Assembly: GCA_900543555.1 (NCBI GenBank)
Contig: UQRL01000004.1
Coordinates: forward strand, 1-64,000
Reading direction: 5' to 3'
Origin: an uncultured Oscillospiraceae bacterium
GTDB taxonomy: Bacteria > Bacillota > Clostridia > Oscillospirales > Acutalibacteraceae
Length of the DNA: 64,000 nucleotides
A program made the translations under genes and the position numbers. Shown piece by piece: positions 36,145 through 43,923 of the stretch. The first letter of the stretch is position 1. Each line of letters begins with the position of its first letter. The notes under the pieces are model-generated. The model was not told the origin of the DNA. It did no database searches and was given only the letters and a program-made list of their open reading frames with translations.

Positions 36145-37350
36145 TCATTCAAACGAAATCTTTTTCACCACACCGATCTCCTCCTCGCAGCGGCACTTGG
36201 CCTGCAGCACACACATGCCGTTTTCCATCCGATAGGTGAGCTCCTCCTCTACCACCCGGCTTCCCTGGGGAAGTTCCTCCCGCTGCGCCCAGCGCAGCGC
36301 CAGCAAAGCCGCCTGACGCAGTTCTTCCTCCTCCCGCTGGAAGACAACTTCCTGCAGCGGCTGCACCACGCTCTCTTCCCATGCCAGAGGCAGTTCGCGG
36401 CCCAGAGGGCTCCAGGCTGTGCTGTGGTGCCAGGCGCGGGTATTCCCCGCCTGCTCCTGGTACAGTCCCAAGGGGATGCGCACGCCGAAAAGCAAGAGGG
36501 ACCTCTCTCGCACAGCGCTGCCCACCGGGACCAGCTGGGAGACTTCCTGGGGCACCTCCACCGTGAATTCCCGATAGGTCAGGGCCCGCACACTGCCTCG
36601 GGCGGCCCCCAAGGTCCTGGGGGGATCTTCCTGCTCCGGCCCATAGGGGTGGGCGCTCTCCACTGGGTACAGGCCCGCGATGAGCAGCTGCCCTCCCTGC
36701 ACGGTGTCCCCCGGAGAGACCTCTGGACGCCCCCACTCCGCTTGGATGGAGAGGATGGTCCCCGCCCGGGAGGCCACCATGTTGGACCACTCCCGGTCAT
36801 TGACCACCTGCGGAGCGGGATCCGCCTCGTTGACAGCCACCTCTAAAAAGCAGCCATCCTCGTTGACAGAGAGCCAAGCCGCCTCTTCCAAGTCATTTCG
36901 GATCGCCATTCCCGCGGCCTTGGCATCTAAGCCATAGAGAGAACACCCCAGGTAAACGCCGTTCTCCCGGGCGGCCTGCAGCACCTGGGCCTGGGTCAGG
37001 CGCTGGTCTCCCGTCACAGTCACACCCCAGCAAAAGCCGCTTAGGTACACATAGACGCCCACGCCCACCAGGGCGCCCAGGAGCAGCCCTTTCTGCTTGT
37101 GGAGACGGGCTGTAAAAAAAGGCAGCCCTCCCCGCTTGCGCAGGCGGGGGTGGGCACGGCACCGCCTGGCCAGGTCCCGGAGGGTCCTGTACTCCCGGGG
37201 CCTTCCCCGCACCATCAGCCGCCCGTTTTCCCTCTGGAAGCCCCAGAACTCCACGCCCATCTTGGCCGCGGCGTTGAGAAAGCGGGCTCCATCTCCCTGA
37301 ATCTCCATCTCGATCCAGCCAGTCAGCCAATGGGCTGCCATTTCAAGCAT
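36145..37350 (-). CDS. yqfD: Sporulation protein YqfD
   Basis: 401 residues: a soluble N-terminal part (GDGARFLNAAAKMGVEFWGF), one membrane helix (about 89-108, KGLLLGALVGVGVYVYLSG) and a long outer domain, the normal YqfD layout. Needed for spore formation in Bacillus, expressed in the mother cell. The ATG at 37350 follows AAAGGAGG and overlaps the yqfC stop by eight bases. Confidence 0.92.
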   Translation of the reverse strand: MLEMAAHWLTGWIEMEIQGDGARFLNAAAKMGVEFWGFQRENGRLMVRGRPREYRTLRDLARRCRAHPRLRKRGGLPFFTARLHKQKGLLLGALVGVGVYVYLSGFCWGVTVTGDQRLTQAQVLQAARENGVYLGCSLYGLDAKAAGMAIRNDLEEAAWLSVNEDGCFLEVAVNEADPAPQVVNDREWSNMVASRAGTILSIQAEWGRPEVSPGDTVQGGQLLIAGLYPVESAHPYGPEQEDPPRTLGAARGSVRALTYREFTVEVPQEVSQLVPVGSAVRERSLLLFGVRIPLGLYQEQAGNTRAWHHSTAWSPLGRELPLAWEESVVQPLQEVVFQREEEELRQAALLALRWAQREELPQGSRVVEEELTYRMENGMCVLQAKCRCEEEIGVVKKISFE

Positions 37351-37642
37351 GGTTTCCACCTCCTTTTGGGCTGGATTCCCCCTTTTGCCGAAGGGGCATG
37401 CCCCCCATTCCGCTTTCGCCATAGGCGTATTCCACCTGATGGATGGCGCCTTCAACAATCGCGGAACTCTCCGTCAGGCGCACCAGCCGCAGGCCTCTTC
37501 CACTGAACCGCAAAATCAGCCTACCGCCCCGCAGGATCACCCGCTCGCTATCGTAGTCCACAATCCCATCGCAGCCATCCACCACAGCCCTGCGATTTCC
37601 GTGGAGCTCTACCACCGGGCTGCCCGCTCCCCGCGTTTCCAT
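37343..37642 (-). CDS. yqfC: Sporulation protein YqfC
   Basis: 99 residues of the YabP/YqfC family (VELHGNRRAVVDGCDGIVDY). The partner of YqfD, required for sporulation. AGGGGG six bases before the ATG at 37642. It is divergent from the ylbJ-like gene, also a sporulation gene, so both may use a sporulation sigma factor from the 116-base gap. Confidence 0.9.
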   Translation of the reverse strand: METRGAGSPVVELHGNRRAVVDGCDGIVDYDSERVILRGGRLILRFSGRGLRLVRLTESSAIVEGAIHQVEYAYGESGMGGMPLRQKGESSPKGGGNHA

Positions 37643-37758
37643 AGCCTGCCCCCTCTCTCCGTTTGAACACTACAAAATATATGTGGTCCGGCGGGAATGT
37701 ATCCCACCAGGGGGGCATAGGGATGAAGGGGGCGGCAGGCCCCGGAAAGGAGCACGCC

Positions 37759-38892
37759 ATGAAGCTGATCTCTCCCGCCAGGCCAGAAAGGGCCCTTTCC
37801 TGGAGAGCGTTGGGAAGCGCCCTGGCCCTAGTGAGCTTTGGAACAGCGCTGCTGGCCTACCCGGCCCAGGTGCGGGACAGCGTAGCCCAAAGCGCCCTGT
37901 ATTGCCTGGTGTCCCTCACGCCCTCTCTGTTCCCCTTTATGGTCGCAGCCAGCTATGGGGTACGCTCTCAGGCAGGGATGCTGTTCGGGCGGGCATTGGG
38001 GCCGGCCGTGCGGCATCTGTTCCGTTTGCCCGCCTGCGCCGGGGCCACCCTGCTCTTGAGCTTTTTGGGCGGCTACCCCGCTGGGGCCCGGGGCATATCC
38101 CTCCTGCTGGAACAGGGGCGGCTCACCCGGGAGCAGGCCGGCCGGATGATGCTCTTCTGCGTGGCGCCGGGAGCGGCCTTTGTGGTGACCTTTCTAGGCT
38201 GCGGCGCTTTGGGAAGCCTGCGTTTGGGGTGGCTTCTCTTTATCGCGGTGACCCTCTCTGGGCTGCTGCTGGGACTTCTCACAGGGCTGGGGAAGCCCCT
38301 TCCGGAAAAGGAGCCGCCGCAGCCAGGAGAGCCGGGAGGGCCGGCGCTGGTCCGTTCTGTATCCGATGCCTCTTCCGCTGTGGTAAAAATGTGCGGCTGC
38401 ATTCTGCTGTTTGCCGGATTTACCGCCATTTTGCAGGGGAGCGGGGCTTTCCAGGCCCTGAGCCGCCTGCTGGCCCTTTCCGGGCTGGTCTCCCAAAAGG
38501 AGGCCGGGGTGCTGCTCTCCTTCCTGCTGGAAGTCACCGGAGGCACGGGAGAGGCCTCCCGCCAAGGGGCCGCGCCCCTGCTTTACGCCTTTGGTCTGGC
38601 CTTTGGCGGGCTGTGCGTACACTTGCAGCTTTTTTCCCTTTTCCCAGAATTCCCCCTTTCTAAGGGGAAATTCTTCCTATTCCGCCTTCTTCACGGTTTT
38701 TTGGCGGCGGGCATCTTTTTGCTGCTGGCGCGGCTGTTCCCCCCTCCTCCTCAGCTGGTGTGGGCCTCTTCGGAGGCGGAACTGGCCTTGGGGGGGTCCG
38801 CCTCTACGGCGGCCGGGGGTCTCTCTCTGTTTCTCATGTGCCTGGCATTTCTCGCTGCCCTGCCACAGAGGGAGAAAGGTTCCAAAGAGTAG
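37759..38892 (+). CDS. YlbJ-like sporulation integral membrane protein
   Basis: 377 residues, about eight to ten membrane helices. The repeated nucleoside-recognition (gate) type segments SLTPSLFPFMVAASYG and LLLSFLGGYPAGARG match the YlbJ group. In Bacillus YlbJ is a sporulation-specific membrane protein. The ATG at 37759 follows AAAGGAG; a longer start at 37663 is unsupported. The charged linker around 205-225 (PEKEPPQPGEPG) joins two halves. Confidence 0.82.
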   Translation: MKLISPARPERALSWRALGSALALVSFGTALLAYPAQVRDSVAQSALYCLVSLTPSLFPFMVAASYGVRSQAGMLFGRALGPAVRHLFRLPACAGATLLLSFLGGYPAGARGISLLLEQGRLTREQAGRMMLFCVAPGAAFVVTFLGCGALGSLRLGWLLFIAVTLSGLLLGLLTGLGKPLPEKEPPQPGEPGGPALVRSVSDASSAVVKMCGCILLFAGFTAILQGSGAFQALSRLLALSGLVSQKEAGVLLSFLLEVTGGTGEASRQGAAPLLYAFGLAFGGLCVHLQLFSLFPEFPLSKGKFFLFRLLHGFLAAGIFLLLARLFPPPPQLVWASSEAELALGGSASTAAGGLSLFLMCLAFLAALPQREKGSKE

Positions 38893-38896
38893 CCCG

Positions 38897-38925
38897 TTGC
38901 ACCGGGAACGGACTTGTGCTATAAT
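38897..38925 (+). promoter_or_regulatory. Promoter of the small Cys protein
   Basis: TTGCAC, 17-base spacer, TATAAT, starting five bases after the ylbJ-like stop codon. Confidence 0.7.
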
Positions 38926-38987
38926 ACCTCTGGAATAGAAAGGCGCCGGTTCTTTTTTCGGCGCTTTGGAAAAGAGGGTTTCTTCCC

Positions 38988-39221
38988 ATGGGCCTGTTTC
39001 AGAGAAAGAAAAAGCACCCGCTGTTTGGGGGGAGCATTCCTCCCAGCTGCGCCTATTGCCAGCACAACAGCGGAGGGGAGGGCCAGGTGGCCTGCGCCCT
39101 GCGCCGCCAGCCAGAGGGGGAGGCTTGCAAAAAATACCGGTACGACCCCCTTCTGCGGGAGCCCCGGGTGGCGCCCTCCCTGCGCACCTCCCAATACCGC
39201 CCAGAGGATTTTCAGCTGTAA
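38988..39221 (+). CDS. Small Cys-containing protein of unknown function
   Basis: 77 residues. A basic start (GLFQRKKKHP) is followed by SCAYCQH and later CALRRQPEGEAC, four cysteines that could bind one zinc, and a Pro/Arg-rich tail. A full set of signals (promoter at 38897-38925, GAGGG before the ATG, terminator after the stop) supports a real gene. A short hairpin (AAAGGCGCCG/CGGCGCTTT) lies in its leader. No family recognised. Confidence 0.72.
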   Translation: MGLFQRKKKHPLFGGSIPPSCAYCQHNSGGEGQVACALRRQPEGEACKKYRYDPLLREPRVAPSLRTSQYRPEDFQL

Positions 39222-39225
39222 CCAA

Positions 39226-39262
39226 AAAGCCTTCGAGGTTTCCCTCGAAGGCTTTCCTTTTT
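39226..39262. terminator. Bidirectional terminator
   Basis: AAAGCCTTCGAGG pairs with CCTCGAAGGCTTT around a four-base loop, between the converging small-protein gene and trmB. Confidence 0.85.
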
Positions 39263-39282
39263 CAGCGCTTCCTGCGTTGCAC

Positions 39283-39939
39283 TCAGGGTTGGAGCAGCCG
39301 GGCCTTTAAGGCCTTGGTGGGGATGCCCTCCTGGGTGAACCGGAGCTCGTGCTCGGTGAGGATGTTCTCTGGGTCCCCGGCGGCGTGCAGGTCCCGGGTG
39401 TCAAAGTAGATTGCAAAGCCCGCCTCGGTGAGATAGCGCCGGGTGGCCAGGTACAGGTCGTCGTTGTCGGTCTTGAACCAGATCTCCCCGCCGGGGGCCA
39501 GCAGGGGTTTGTAGTGAAGCAGCTGGCGGGTGTGGGTCAGGCGGCGCTTGTGGCCCCGGGCGGTAGGCCAGGGGTTGCAGAAATTGATGTACAGGCGCTG
39601 GACCTTCTCCTCGGGAGAAAAGAGCTCTCCCAGCCGCTCAATATTATAAGCGCACAGGGCCACGTTGTCCGGCTGCTCTTCCCCGTAGGCCTGGGCAATG
39701 TTCCGCCGGCCCACGCCCAGAATGTCGTAGCTGATGTCGATTCCCAGGAAATTCACATCCCGGTGGGTGTGGGCGGCTTCGGCCAAAAAGACGCACTTGC
39801 CGCAGCCCAAGTCCAGGTGAAGGGGGCGCTTTTCCCCAAACACCGCCTCCCAGCTGCCCCGCTGCTGCTGGGGCTGTGCCACAAAATAGGGGCAGGCGGC
39901 AAGCTCCGGCCTGGCCCAAGTCTTTCTTCGTATGCGCAT
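39283..39939 (-). CDS. trmB: tRNA (guanine-N7-)-methyltransferase
   Basis: 218 residues. SAM-binding LHLDLGCGKCVFLAE, the TrmB motif INFCNPWPTARGHKRRLTH, and KTDNDDLY near the end. It makes m7G46 in tRNA. The ATG at 39939 follows AAGGAGCG; a much longer frame (to 40140) overlaps the divergent patatin gene and has no family residues. Confidence 0.95.
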   Translation of the reverse strand: MRIRRKTWARPELAACPYFVAQPQQQRGSWEAVFGEKRPLHLDLGCGKCVFLAEAAHTHRDVNFLGIDISYDILGVGRRNIAQAYGEEQPDNVALCAYNIERLGELFSPEEKVQRLYINFCNPWPTARGHKRRLTHTRQLLHYKPLLAPGGEIWFKTDNDDLYLATRRYLTEAGFAIYFDTRDLHAAGDPENILTEHELRFTQEGIPTKALKARLLQP

Positions 39940-40007
39940 AGGTTCGCTCCTTGTGATAATGTACGCCTTATTATACCTGGGCCGGAAAAGGAAATCAAGC
40001 GGGGGCG

Positions 40008-40036
40008 TTGAATCCTGGAGAAACTTGATGTAAAAT
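40008..40036 (+). promoter_or_regulatory. Promoter of the patatin-like gene
   Basis: TTGAAT, 17-base spacer, TAAAAT, 30 bases before the start at 40067. Confidence 0.6.
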
Positions 40037-40066
40037 GGAGGTATTCGGAAAGGAGAAGAGCGTGCT

Positions 40067-40921
40067 ATGAAAAAGTGGGCTTTAGCCTTAGAGGGCGGCT
40101 CCCTGCGGTGTATGTTTTCCGCCGGAGCTGTAGACGTCATGATGGAACAGGGGCTCTGGTCCGATGGGGTCTTCGGCGTGTCCGCCGGGGCGCTGACGGG
40201 GGTAAACTACGTCTCCCGCCAGGTGGGCCGCACCGCCCAGGTGAACCTGGACTACGTCAATGACAAGCGGTACCTGGGCCTGGGGAACCTGATCTTCAAA
40301 AAGAGCATTTTCAATTTCGACTTCCTCTTCGGGGAAATTTCCGACAAGCTGATCCCCCTGGACCGGGAAGCCTTTGCCGCTTCTCCCACGCGCTTTACCG
40401 CTGTGGCTACGGACTGCCGCACCGGCCAGCCGGTCTTTTGGGAGAAACACAGCTGCCAGGATATCTATGGGGCCATCCGGGCCAGCGCCAGCATGCCCCT
40501 TCTGGCCCCCACTGTGGAGGTGGAGGGCATCCCCTGCGTGGACGGGGGCGCCTCCTTGTCCATCCCCTATGCCCGCGCCTTGGAGGAAGGCTATGATAAG
40601 GTGGTAGTCATCACCACCCGGGAGCACGGCTACCGAAAACCCCAGACCCCTCGGGCGTTGGCCCGCCTTTACGCCAAGCACTACAAGGAGTATCCCCAGC
40701 TGGTGCGCGCCCTGCTGGAAACACCCCGGCGCTATGCCCGGGAGCTGGATGCGCTGGACCGCCTGGAGGCCCAGGGGAAAGTGTTCGTGCTGCGGCCGCC
40801 GGAGCCGGTGACCGTCTCCCGCACAGAACGGGACCTGATAAAGCTGCGGGCCCTGTACGCCCAAGGGCGGCAAGTCTGCCAGGAACAGTTGGAAGCACTG
40901 GCCGGCTATTTGGAAGGCTGA
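40067..40921 (+). CDS. Patatin-like phospholipase
   Basis: 284 residues. Oxyanion-type N-terminus ALEGGSLRCMFSAG, nucleophile Ser in GVSAGAL (G-x-S-x-G) and the catalytic Asp in VDGGAS give the patatin Ser-Asp dyad. Resembles the YjjU/RssA group of cytoplasmic or membrane-bound lipid hydrolases. AAGGAG lies 12 bases before the ATG. Single-gene transcript. Confidence 0.9.
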   Translation: MKKWALALEGGSLRCMFSAGAVDVMMEQGLWSDGVFGVSAGALTGVNYVSRQVGRTAQVNLDYVNDKRYLGLGNLIFKKSIFNFDFLFGEISDKLIPLDREAFAASPTRFTAVATDCRTGQPVFWEKHSCQDIYGAIRASASMPLLAPTVEVEGIPCVDGGASLSIPYARALEEGYDKVVVITTREHGYRKPQTPRALARLYAKHYKEYPQLVRALLETPRRYARELDALDRLEAQGKVFVLRPPEPVTVSRTERDLIKLRALYAQGRQVCQEQLEALAGYLEG

Positions 40922-40954
40922 AAAAAGAGGCTCCCCCAGGGGAGCCTCTTTTTC
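40922..40954. terminator. Bidirectional terminator
   Basis: AAAAAGAGGCTCCC pairs with GGGAGCCTCTTTTT; it overlaps the stop codon end of the minus-strand gene at 40953. Confidence 0.85.
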
Positions 40955-41393
40955 ATTTTATTTTTCCGATATTGCCCAAGATCTTGGCCGCCACAAAGCC
41001 GATGAACACGATAGGCACCACCAGCAGCTCGACAAGCAGCACAACAGCGATCTTCACCGCCACACCCCATGCCGCCAGCATGATGCAGACCTCTAGGGAA
41101 AGGCATACAACCGCCAAAACGGCCGGAAGCAGCCGCTCCATCCCGGAAAACGTGGGGGCCAGAGCGGGGAGCTTCTCCAGGCAGCGGCCAATCCACCAGT
41201 GGAACAGATAGCACACCAGCAGCTGCACCACGGGGATGAGAAACAGCGCCGCCTTGGGCATGGTGGCCACCACCTGCCCGTTGTTCCACTGCCGGGGAAT
41301 GCTTCCCGGCAGGAATGGGAACGCGAAGGCCGCGCCCACCAGTCCCAAAGCAAAAAAGAGAAGCTCCAGCCAATAGGTTTTCAGCATTTTCAT
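40953..41393 (-). CDS. DUF1648-type membrane protein (copy 1)
   Basis: 146 residues, four membrane helices. FPFLPGSIPRQWNNG matches the DUF1648 signature (lP..iP.hWn..G). Start at 41393 behind GGGG. It is a paralogue of the next gene upstream: both begin with TYWLEL, have a PFLP..(I/V)P..WN motif and the same helix order. Third gene after asnA. Function unknown. Confidence 0.75.
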   Translation of the reverse strand: MKMLKTYWLELLFFALGLVGAAFAFPFLPGSIPRQWNNGQVVATMPKAALFLIPVVQLLVCYLFHWWIGRCLEKLPALAPTFSGMERLLPAVLAVVCLSLEVCIMLAAWGVAVKIAVVLLVELLVVPIVFIGFVAAKILGNIGKIK

Positions 41394-41447
41394 GAGTATT
41401 ACCCCTTTTACAACGTAGTGAGGTTATCTCGACCTACCCCTGCCGGT

Positions 41448-41867
41448 TCAGCCCCTATGTTTGGATACAGCAAGGCTAATACAAAGGAGAACTAGAAACA
41501 CCAGCTCCGCTAACAGGACATACAGCACAGGAAAGAACAGGCCAAAGGCCCCCAGAACTGAACTGAGCTGGCAGACAAGAAGCGCCACTGAAAAGAGCAG
41601 GGGAACCAAGCGTTCTAAGCAGCCAAAGAAGAACGCCCGCGCGGGATACCGCTCAAAATAGACATGCAGGCCGGAACGCGCCAGACAGGCGCCCGGGAAC
41701 TGCACCACAGCCAAAAACAGGAGCGTCCACTTGGACGCCGGACGGGCGGGAAGGTTCCACAGAACGGGAACCTGCTCCGGCAGAAAGGGCAGAACCATCA
41801 AATCCCCCACCAGAGCCACAGCAAACAGCACCAGCTCCAGCCAGTATGTTCTGGCAAATGCTTTCAT
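41448..41867 (-). CDS. DUF1648-like membrane protein (copy 2)
   Basis: 139 residues, four membrane helices, related to the preceding entry (ARTYWLELVLFAVALVG, LPFLPEQVPVLWN), but diverged, with the Gly after WN lost. The ATG at 41867 follows AAGGAG, a site lying within the 12 bases after the asnA stop. The pair looks like a local duplication. Confidence 0.72.
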   Translation of the reverse strand: MKAFARTYWLELVLFAVALVGDLMVLPFLPEQVPVLWNLPARPASKWTLLFLAVVQFPGACLARSGLHVYFERYPARAFFFGCLERLVPLLFSVALLVCQLSSVLGAFGLFFPVLYVLLAELVFLVLLCISLAVSKHRG

Positions 41868-41879
41868 AAAAGCCACTCC

Positions 41880-42881
41880 TTACAGCAGGACGATACCCGC
41901 TTCCTTGCAGAAGCGTTTTGTCTCCTCGTCCCACAGGGAGGCCTGTACCTCGCCGATGTGGGCCTTGCCCAGCAGCAGCATGCACAGGCGGCTTTGGCCG
42001 ATACCCCCGCCGATAGTCAGGGGAAGCTCGCCGTTTAGGAGCATCCTGTGGAAGGGCAGCTCCCGGCGGTTGTCGCAGCCAGCTTCCGCAAGCTGCCTAT
42101 CCAGGCTTTCCGGGTTCACCCGGATGCCCATGCTGCTGATTTCCAAGGCGCACTGCAGGGGCTCGTGCCAGAAGAGCAGGTCGCCGTTCAAGCTCCAGTC
42201 GTCGTAGTCGGGGGCGCGGCCGTCGTGGGGCTTGCCGCTTCTCAGCTTGCCGCCGATCTGCTGGATGAACACGGTCTTGTGCTTTTTGGTGATGACCCCC
42301 TCCCGCTCCTTGGGGGTGAGCTGGGGGTACATGTCCTCCAGCTCCTGGGCGGTGAGGAAGAACACATCCCGGCACAGGTCGGTGTCCAGGCTGGAAAACT
42401 GCCACTTCAGCTCGTCCAAAGTGCCGCAGATGGCGCTGACAATCCGGCGGACGGTGTCCTTTAAGTAGGCCTCGTTGCGGGTGGATTCGTCGATGACCTT
42501 CTCCCAGTCCCACTGGTCCACATAGATGGAGTGGAGGTTGTCCAGCTCCTCATCCCGGCGAATGGCGTTCATGTCCGCCACCAGGCCGTTGCCCACAAAG
42601 AAATTGTAGTCGTGGAGGGCCAGGCGCTTCCACTTGGCCAGGGAGTGCACCACCTGGCCCTCGATGCCCACGGCGGGGATGTCGAAGCCCACCGGGCGCT
42701 CCACGCCGTTGAGGTCATCGTTGAGGCCGGTGGCCGGGTCCACGAACAGGGGCGCGGTGACACGCTTTAAGTGCAGGGCCGCACAGAGCTTAACCTGGAA
42801 GATATTCTTAATCAGCCCAATGGCCTTTTGGGTTTCGTACAGGCCCAGGGCGGGCTGGTAGCGTTCCGGCAGGATGGTCAT
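41880..42881 (-). CDS. asnA: Aspartate--ammonia ligase (asparagine synthetase A)
   Basis: 333 residues, a class II aminoacyl-tRNA-synthetase-like fold. Family motifs are LFVDPATGLNDDLNGVERPV, LHSIYVDQWDWEKVI and LTIGGGIGQSRL. It makes asparagine from aspartate, ammonia and ATP. The ATG at 42881 follows AAGGGGG. A TATAAT-like -10 (42913-42918, minus strand) lies just upstream, with no clear -35. No T-box was found. Confidence 0.95.
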   Translation of the reverse strand: MTILPERYQPALGLYETQKAIGLIKNIFQVKLCAALHLKRVTAPLFVDPATGLNDDLNGVERPVGFDIPAVGIEGQVVHSLAKWKRLALHDYNFFVGNGLVADMNAIRRDEELDNLHSIYVDQWDWEKVIDESTRNEAYLKDTVRRIVSAICGTLDELKWQFSSLDTDLCRDVFFLTAQELEDMYPQLTPKEREGVITKKHKTVFIQQIGGKLRSGKPHDGRAPDYDDWSLNGDLLFWHEPLQCALEISSMGIRVNPESLDRQLAEAGCDNRRELPFHRMLLNGELPLTIGGGIGQSRLCMLLLGKAHIGEVQASLWDEETKRFCKEAGIVLL

Positions 42882-42978
42882 AGTGGTTCCCCCTTGTTTC
42901 AAAATCCTTTTTATTATAGCAGGTTTTGACGGGGATGGGAAGGGATTTTTGCAGGAGGCGGCGCCGCCGGCTGCAAGT

Positions 42979-43425
42979 TCAATCCTCGTCCCCGGCGGGG
43001 CGATGCTTTTCCCGGAAGCTCTTTGCCAGGTACACCGCCAGGATGCTGGCCATCAGGCAGCCGGTGAGGGTGATAGCCCCAGCAGAGGTGAGCATGCCCT
43101 CCTCCAGCAGCGGCCCGCGGCCTGCCGCCAGAGAGGCCAGCTCCATCACCACCATGCTCAGGCCGCACAGCCCCATGGCGAAAAAGAAGGTCTTCTGGCT
43201 CCTCCCCATGGGGTTGATATCCCGCAGGATGAACTCCCACCAGCACAGGGCAACGCTGGCCCAGATGAGCAGGATCGCCTCCCAAGGCCCCTGGGCCCAG
43301 GTGACGCCAAAGGCCTTGCACAGGGCCTCCAGGGCCAGGGCGGCAATTAAAAACACAAAGGCGTGCTTAAACACGTTGCCCCGCTGCCACAGCTGGCGTT
43401 CGTCTAACTCGGTTCGTTTTTTCAC
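42979..43425 (-). CDS. Four-helix membrane protein paired with an XRE regulator
   Basis: 148 residues, four membrane helices and a charged start (KKRTELDERQLWQRGN). The layout matches DUF2178/DUF6773-type membrane proteins usually encoded with a small HTH protein, as here (15-base gap). The GTG at 43425 is nine bases after AGGAG; a TTG at 43434 would abut that site. Function unknown. Confidence 0.7.
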   Translation of the reverse strand: MKKRTELDERQLWQRGNVFKHAFVFLIAALALEALCKAFGVTWAQGPWEAILLIWASVALCWWEFILRDINPMGRSQKTFFFAMGLCGLSMVVMELASLAAGRGPLLEEGMLTSAGAITLTGCLMASILAVYLAKSFREKHRPAGDED

Positions 43426-43440
43426 GGCGCACAACTCCTC

Positions 43441-43638
43441 TCACGGTTCCCAGAACAGCTGGTCCAAGGTCTTACCCAGGGCCTTGCAGATTTCCACGCA
43501 GAGCTTGATGGTGGGGTTGTAGTCCCCCCGCTCGATGGCCACAATGGTCTGGCGGGTGACGCCCACCGCCTCTGCCAAATCCTGCTGGGTCAGGCCCAGG
43601 GCCGCCCGGGCGGCTTTCATTTTCAAATTTTTCCCCAT
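43441..43638 (-). CDS. Small XRE-family regulator (YgzD-like)
   Basis: 65 residues, almost only the HTH: LKMKAARAALGLTQQDLAEAVGVTRQTIVAIERGDYNPTI. Typical of the stand-alone XRE proteins paired with a membrane protein gene. The ATG at 43638 follows GGAGAGGTG. It has its own promoter. It probably regulates this two-gene operon. Confidence 0.88.
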   Translation of the reverse strand: MGKNLKMKAARAALGLTQQDLAEAVGVTRQTIVAIERGDYNPTIKLCVEICKALGKTLDQLFWEP

Positions 43639-43657
43639 GGGCTCACCTCTCCAGATT

Positions 43658-43686
43658 ATTGTATGCTTTAGCAGTCTAAAAGTCAA
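43658..43686 (-). promoter_or_regulatory. Promoter of the XRE/membrane-protein pair
   Basis: Minus-strand TTGACT, 17-base spacer, TACAAT, 20 bases before the start codon. Confidence 0.7.
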
Positions 43687-43706
43687 GTATATTTTACTTT
43701 TGCCTC

Positions 43707-43738
43707 ACAAAAAAGGACGGGATAGAGCCCGTCCTTTT
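43707..43738 (-). terminator. Terminator of the gcdB operon
   Basis: AAAAGGACGGG pairs perfectly with CCCGTCCTTTT and continues TTGTG on the minus strand; 15 bases past the small membrane gene. Confidence 0.85.
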
Positions 43739-43752
43739 CCTTTTCAATGCTG

Positions 43753-43884
43753 TTAAGACTTTTTCTTGGAAGTGATCTTGGTCAGCCCGTAGACCAGCAG
43801 GGCGATGACCACGATCACCACAAAGATGCCCAGCATCCCTTTGCCCATGATACCCAGGGCTTCCATGACAGTTTCCATATTCAT
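43753..43884 (-). CDS. 43-residue single-pass membrane protein (OadG-like position)
   Basis: MNMETVMEALGIMGKGMLGI followed by a Val/Ile-rich membrane helix (about 20-33) and a basic tail (KITSKKKS). AAGGAG lies 12 bases before the ATG. It directly follows the decarboxylase beta subunit in the same operon. In sodium-pump decarboxylases a small single-helix gamma (OadG/GcdD-like) subunit holds the complex together; this one is shorter but has the same topology. Assignment is from position and topology. Confidence 0.7.
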   Translation of the reverse strand: MNMETVMEALGIMGKGMLGIFVVIVVIALLVYGLTKITSKKKS

Positions 43885-43923
43885 ATTCAGTCACTTCTCC
43901 TTGCGAAAAACCAGGATTTTATC

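Noticed and set aside
40067..40921. Rejected reading: TrmB extended to 40140 over the patatin gene
   Set aside because: ATG 39939 has a good ribosome site and begins the TrmB-like sequence; the extension has no family residues and overlaps a divergent gene and its promoter.
42882..42978. T-box leader before asnA
   Set aside because: No specifier-loop structure or T-box core sequence; the gap is only about 100 bases.
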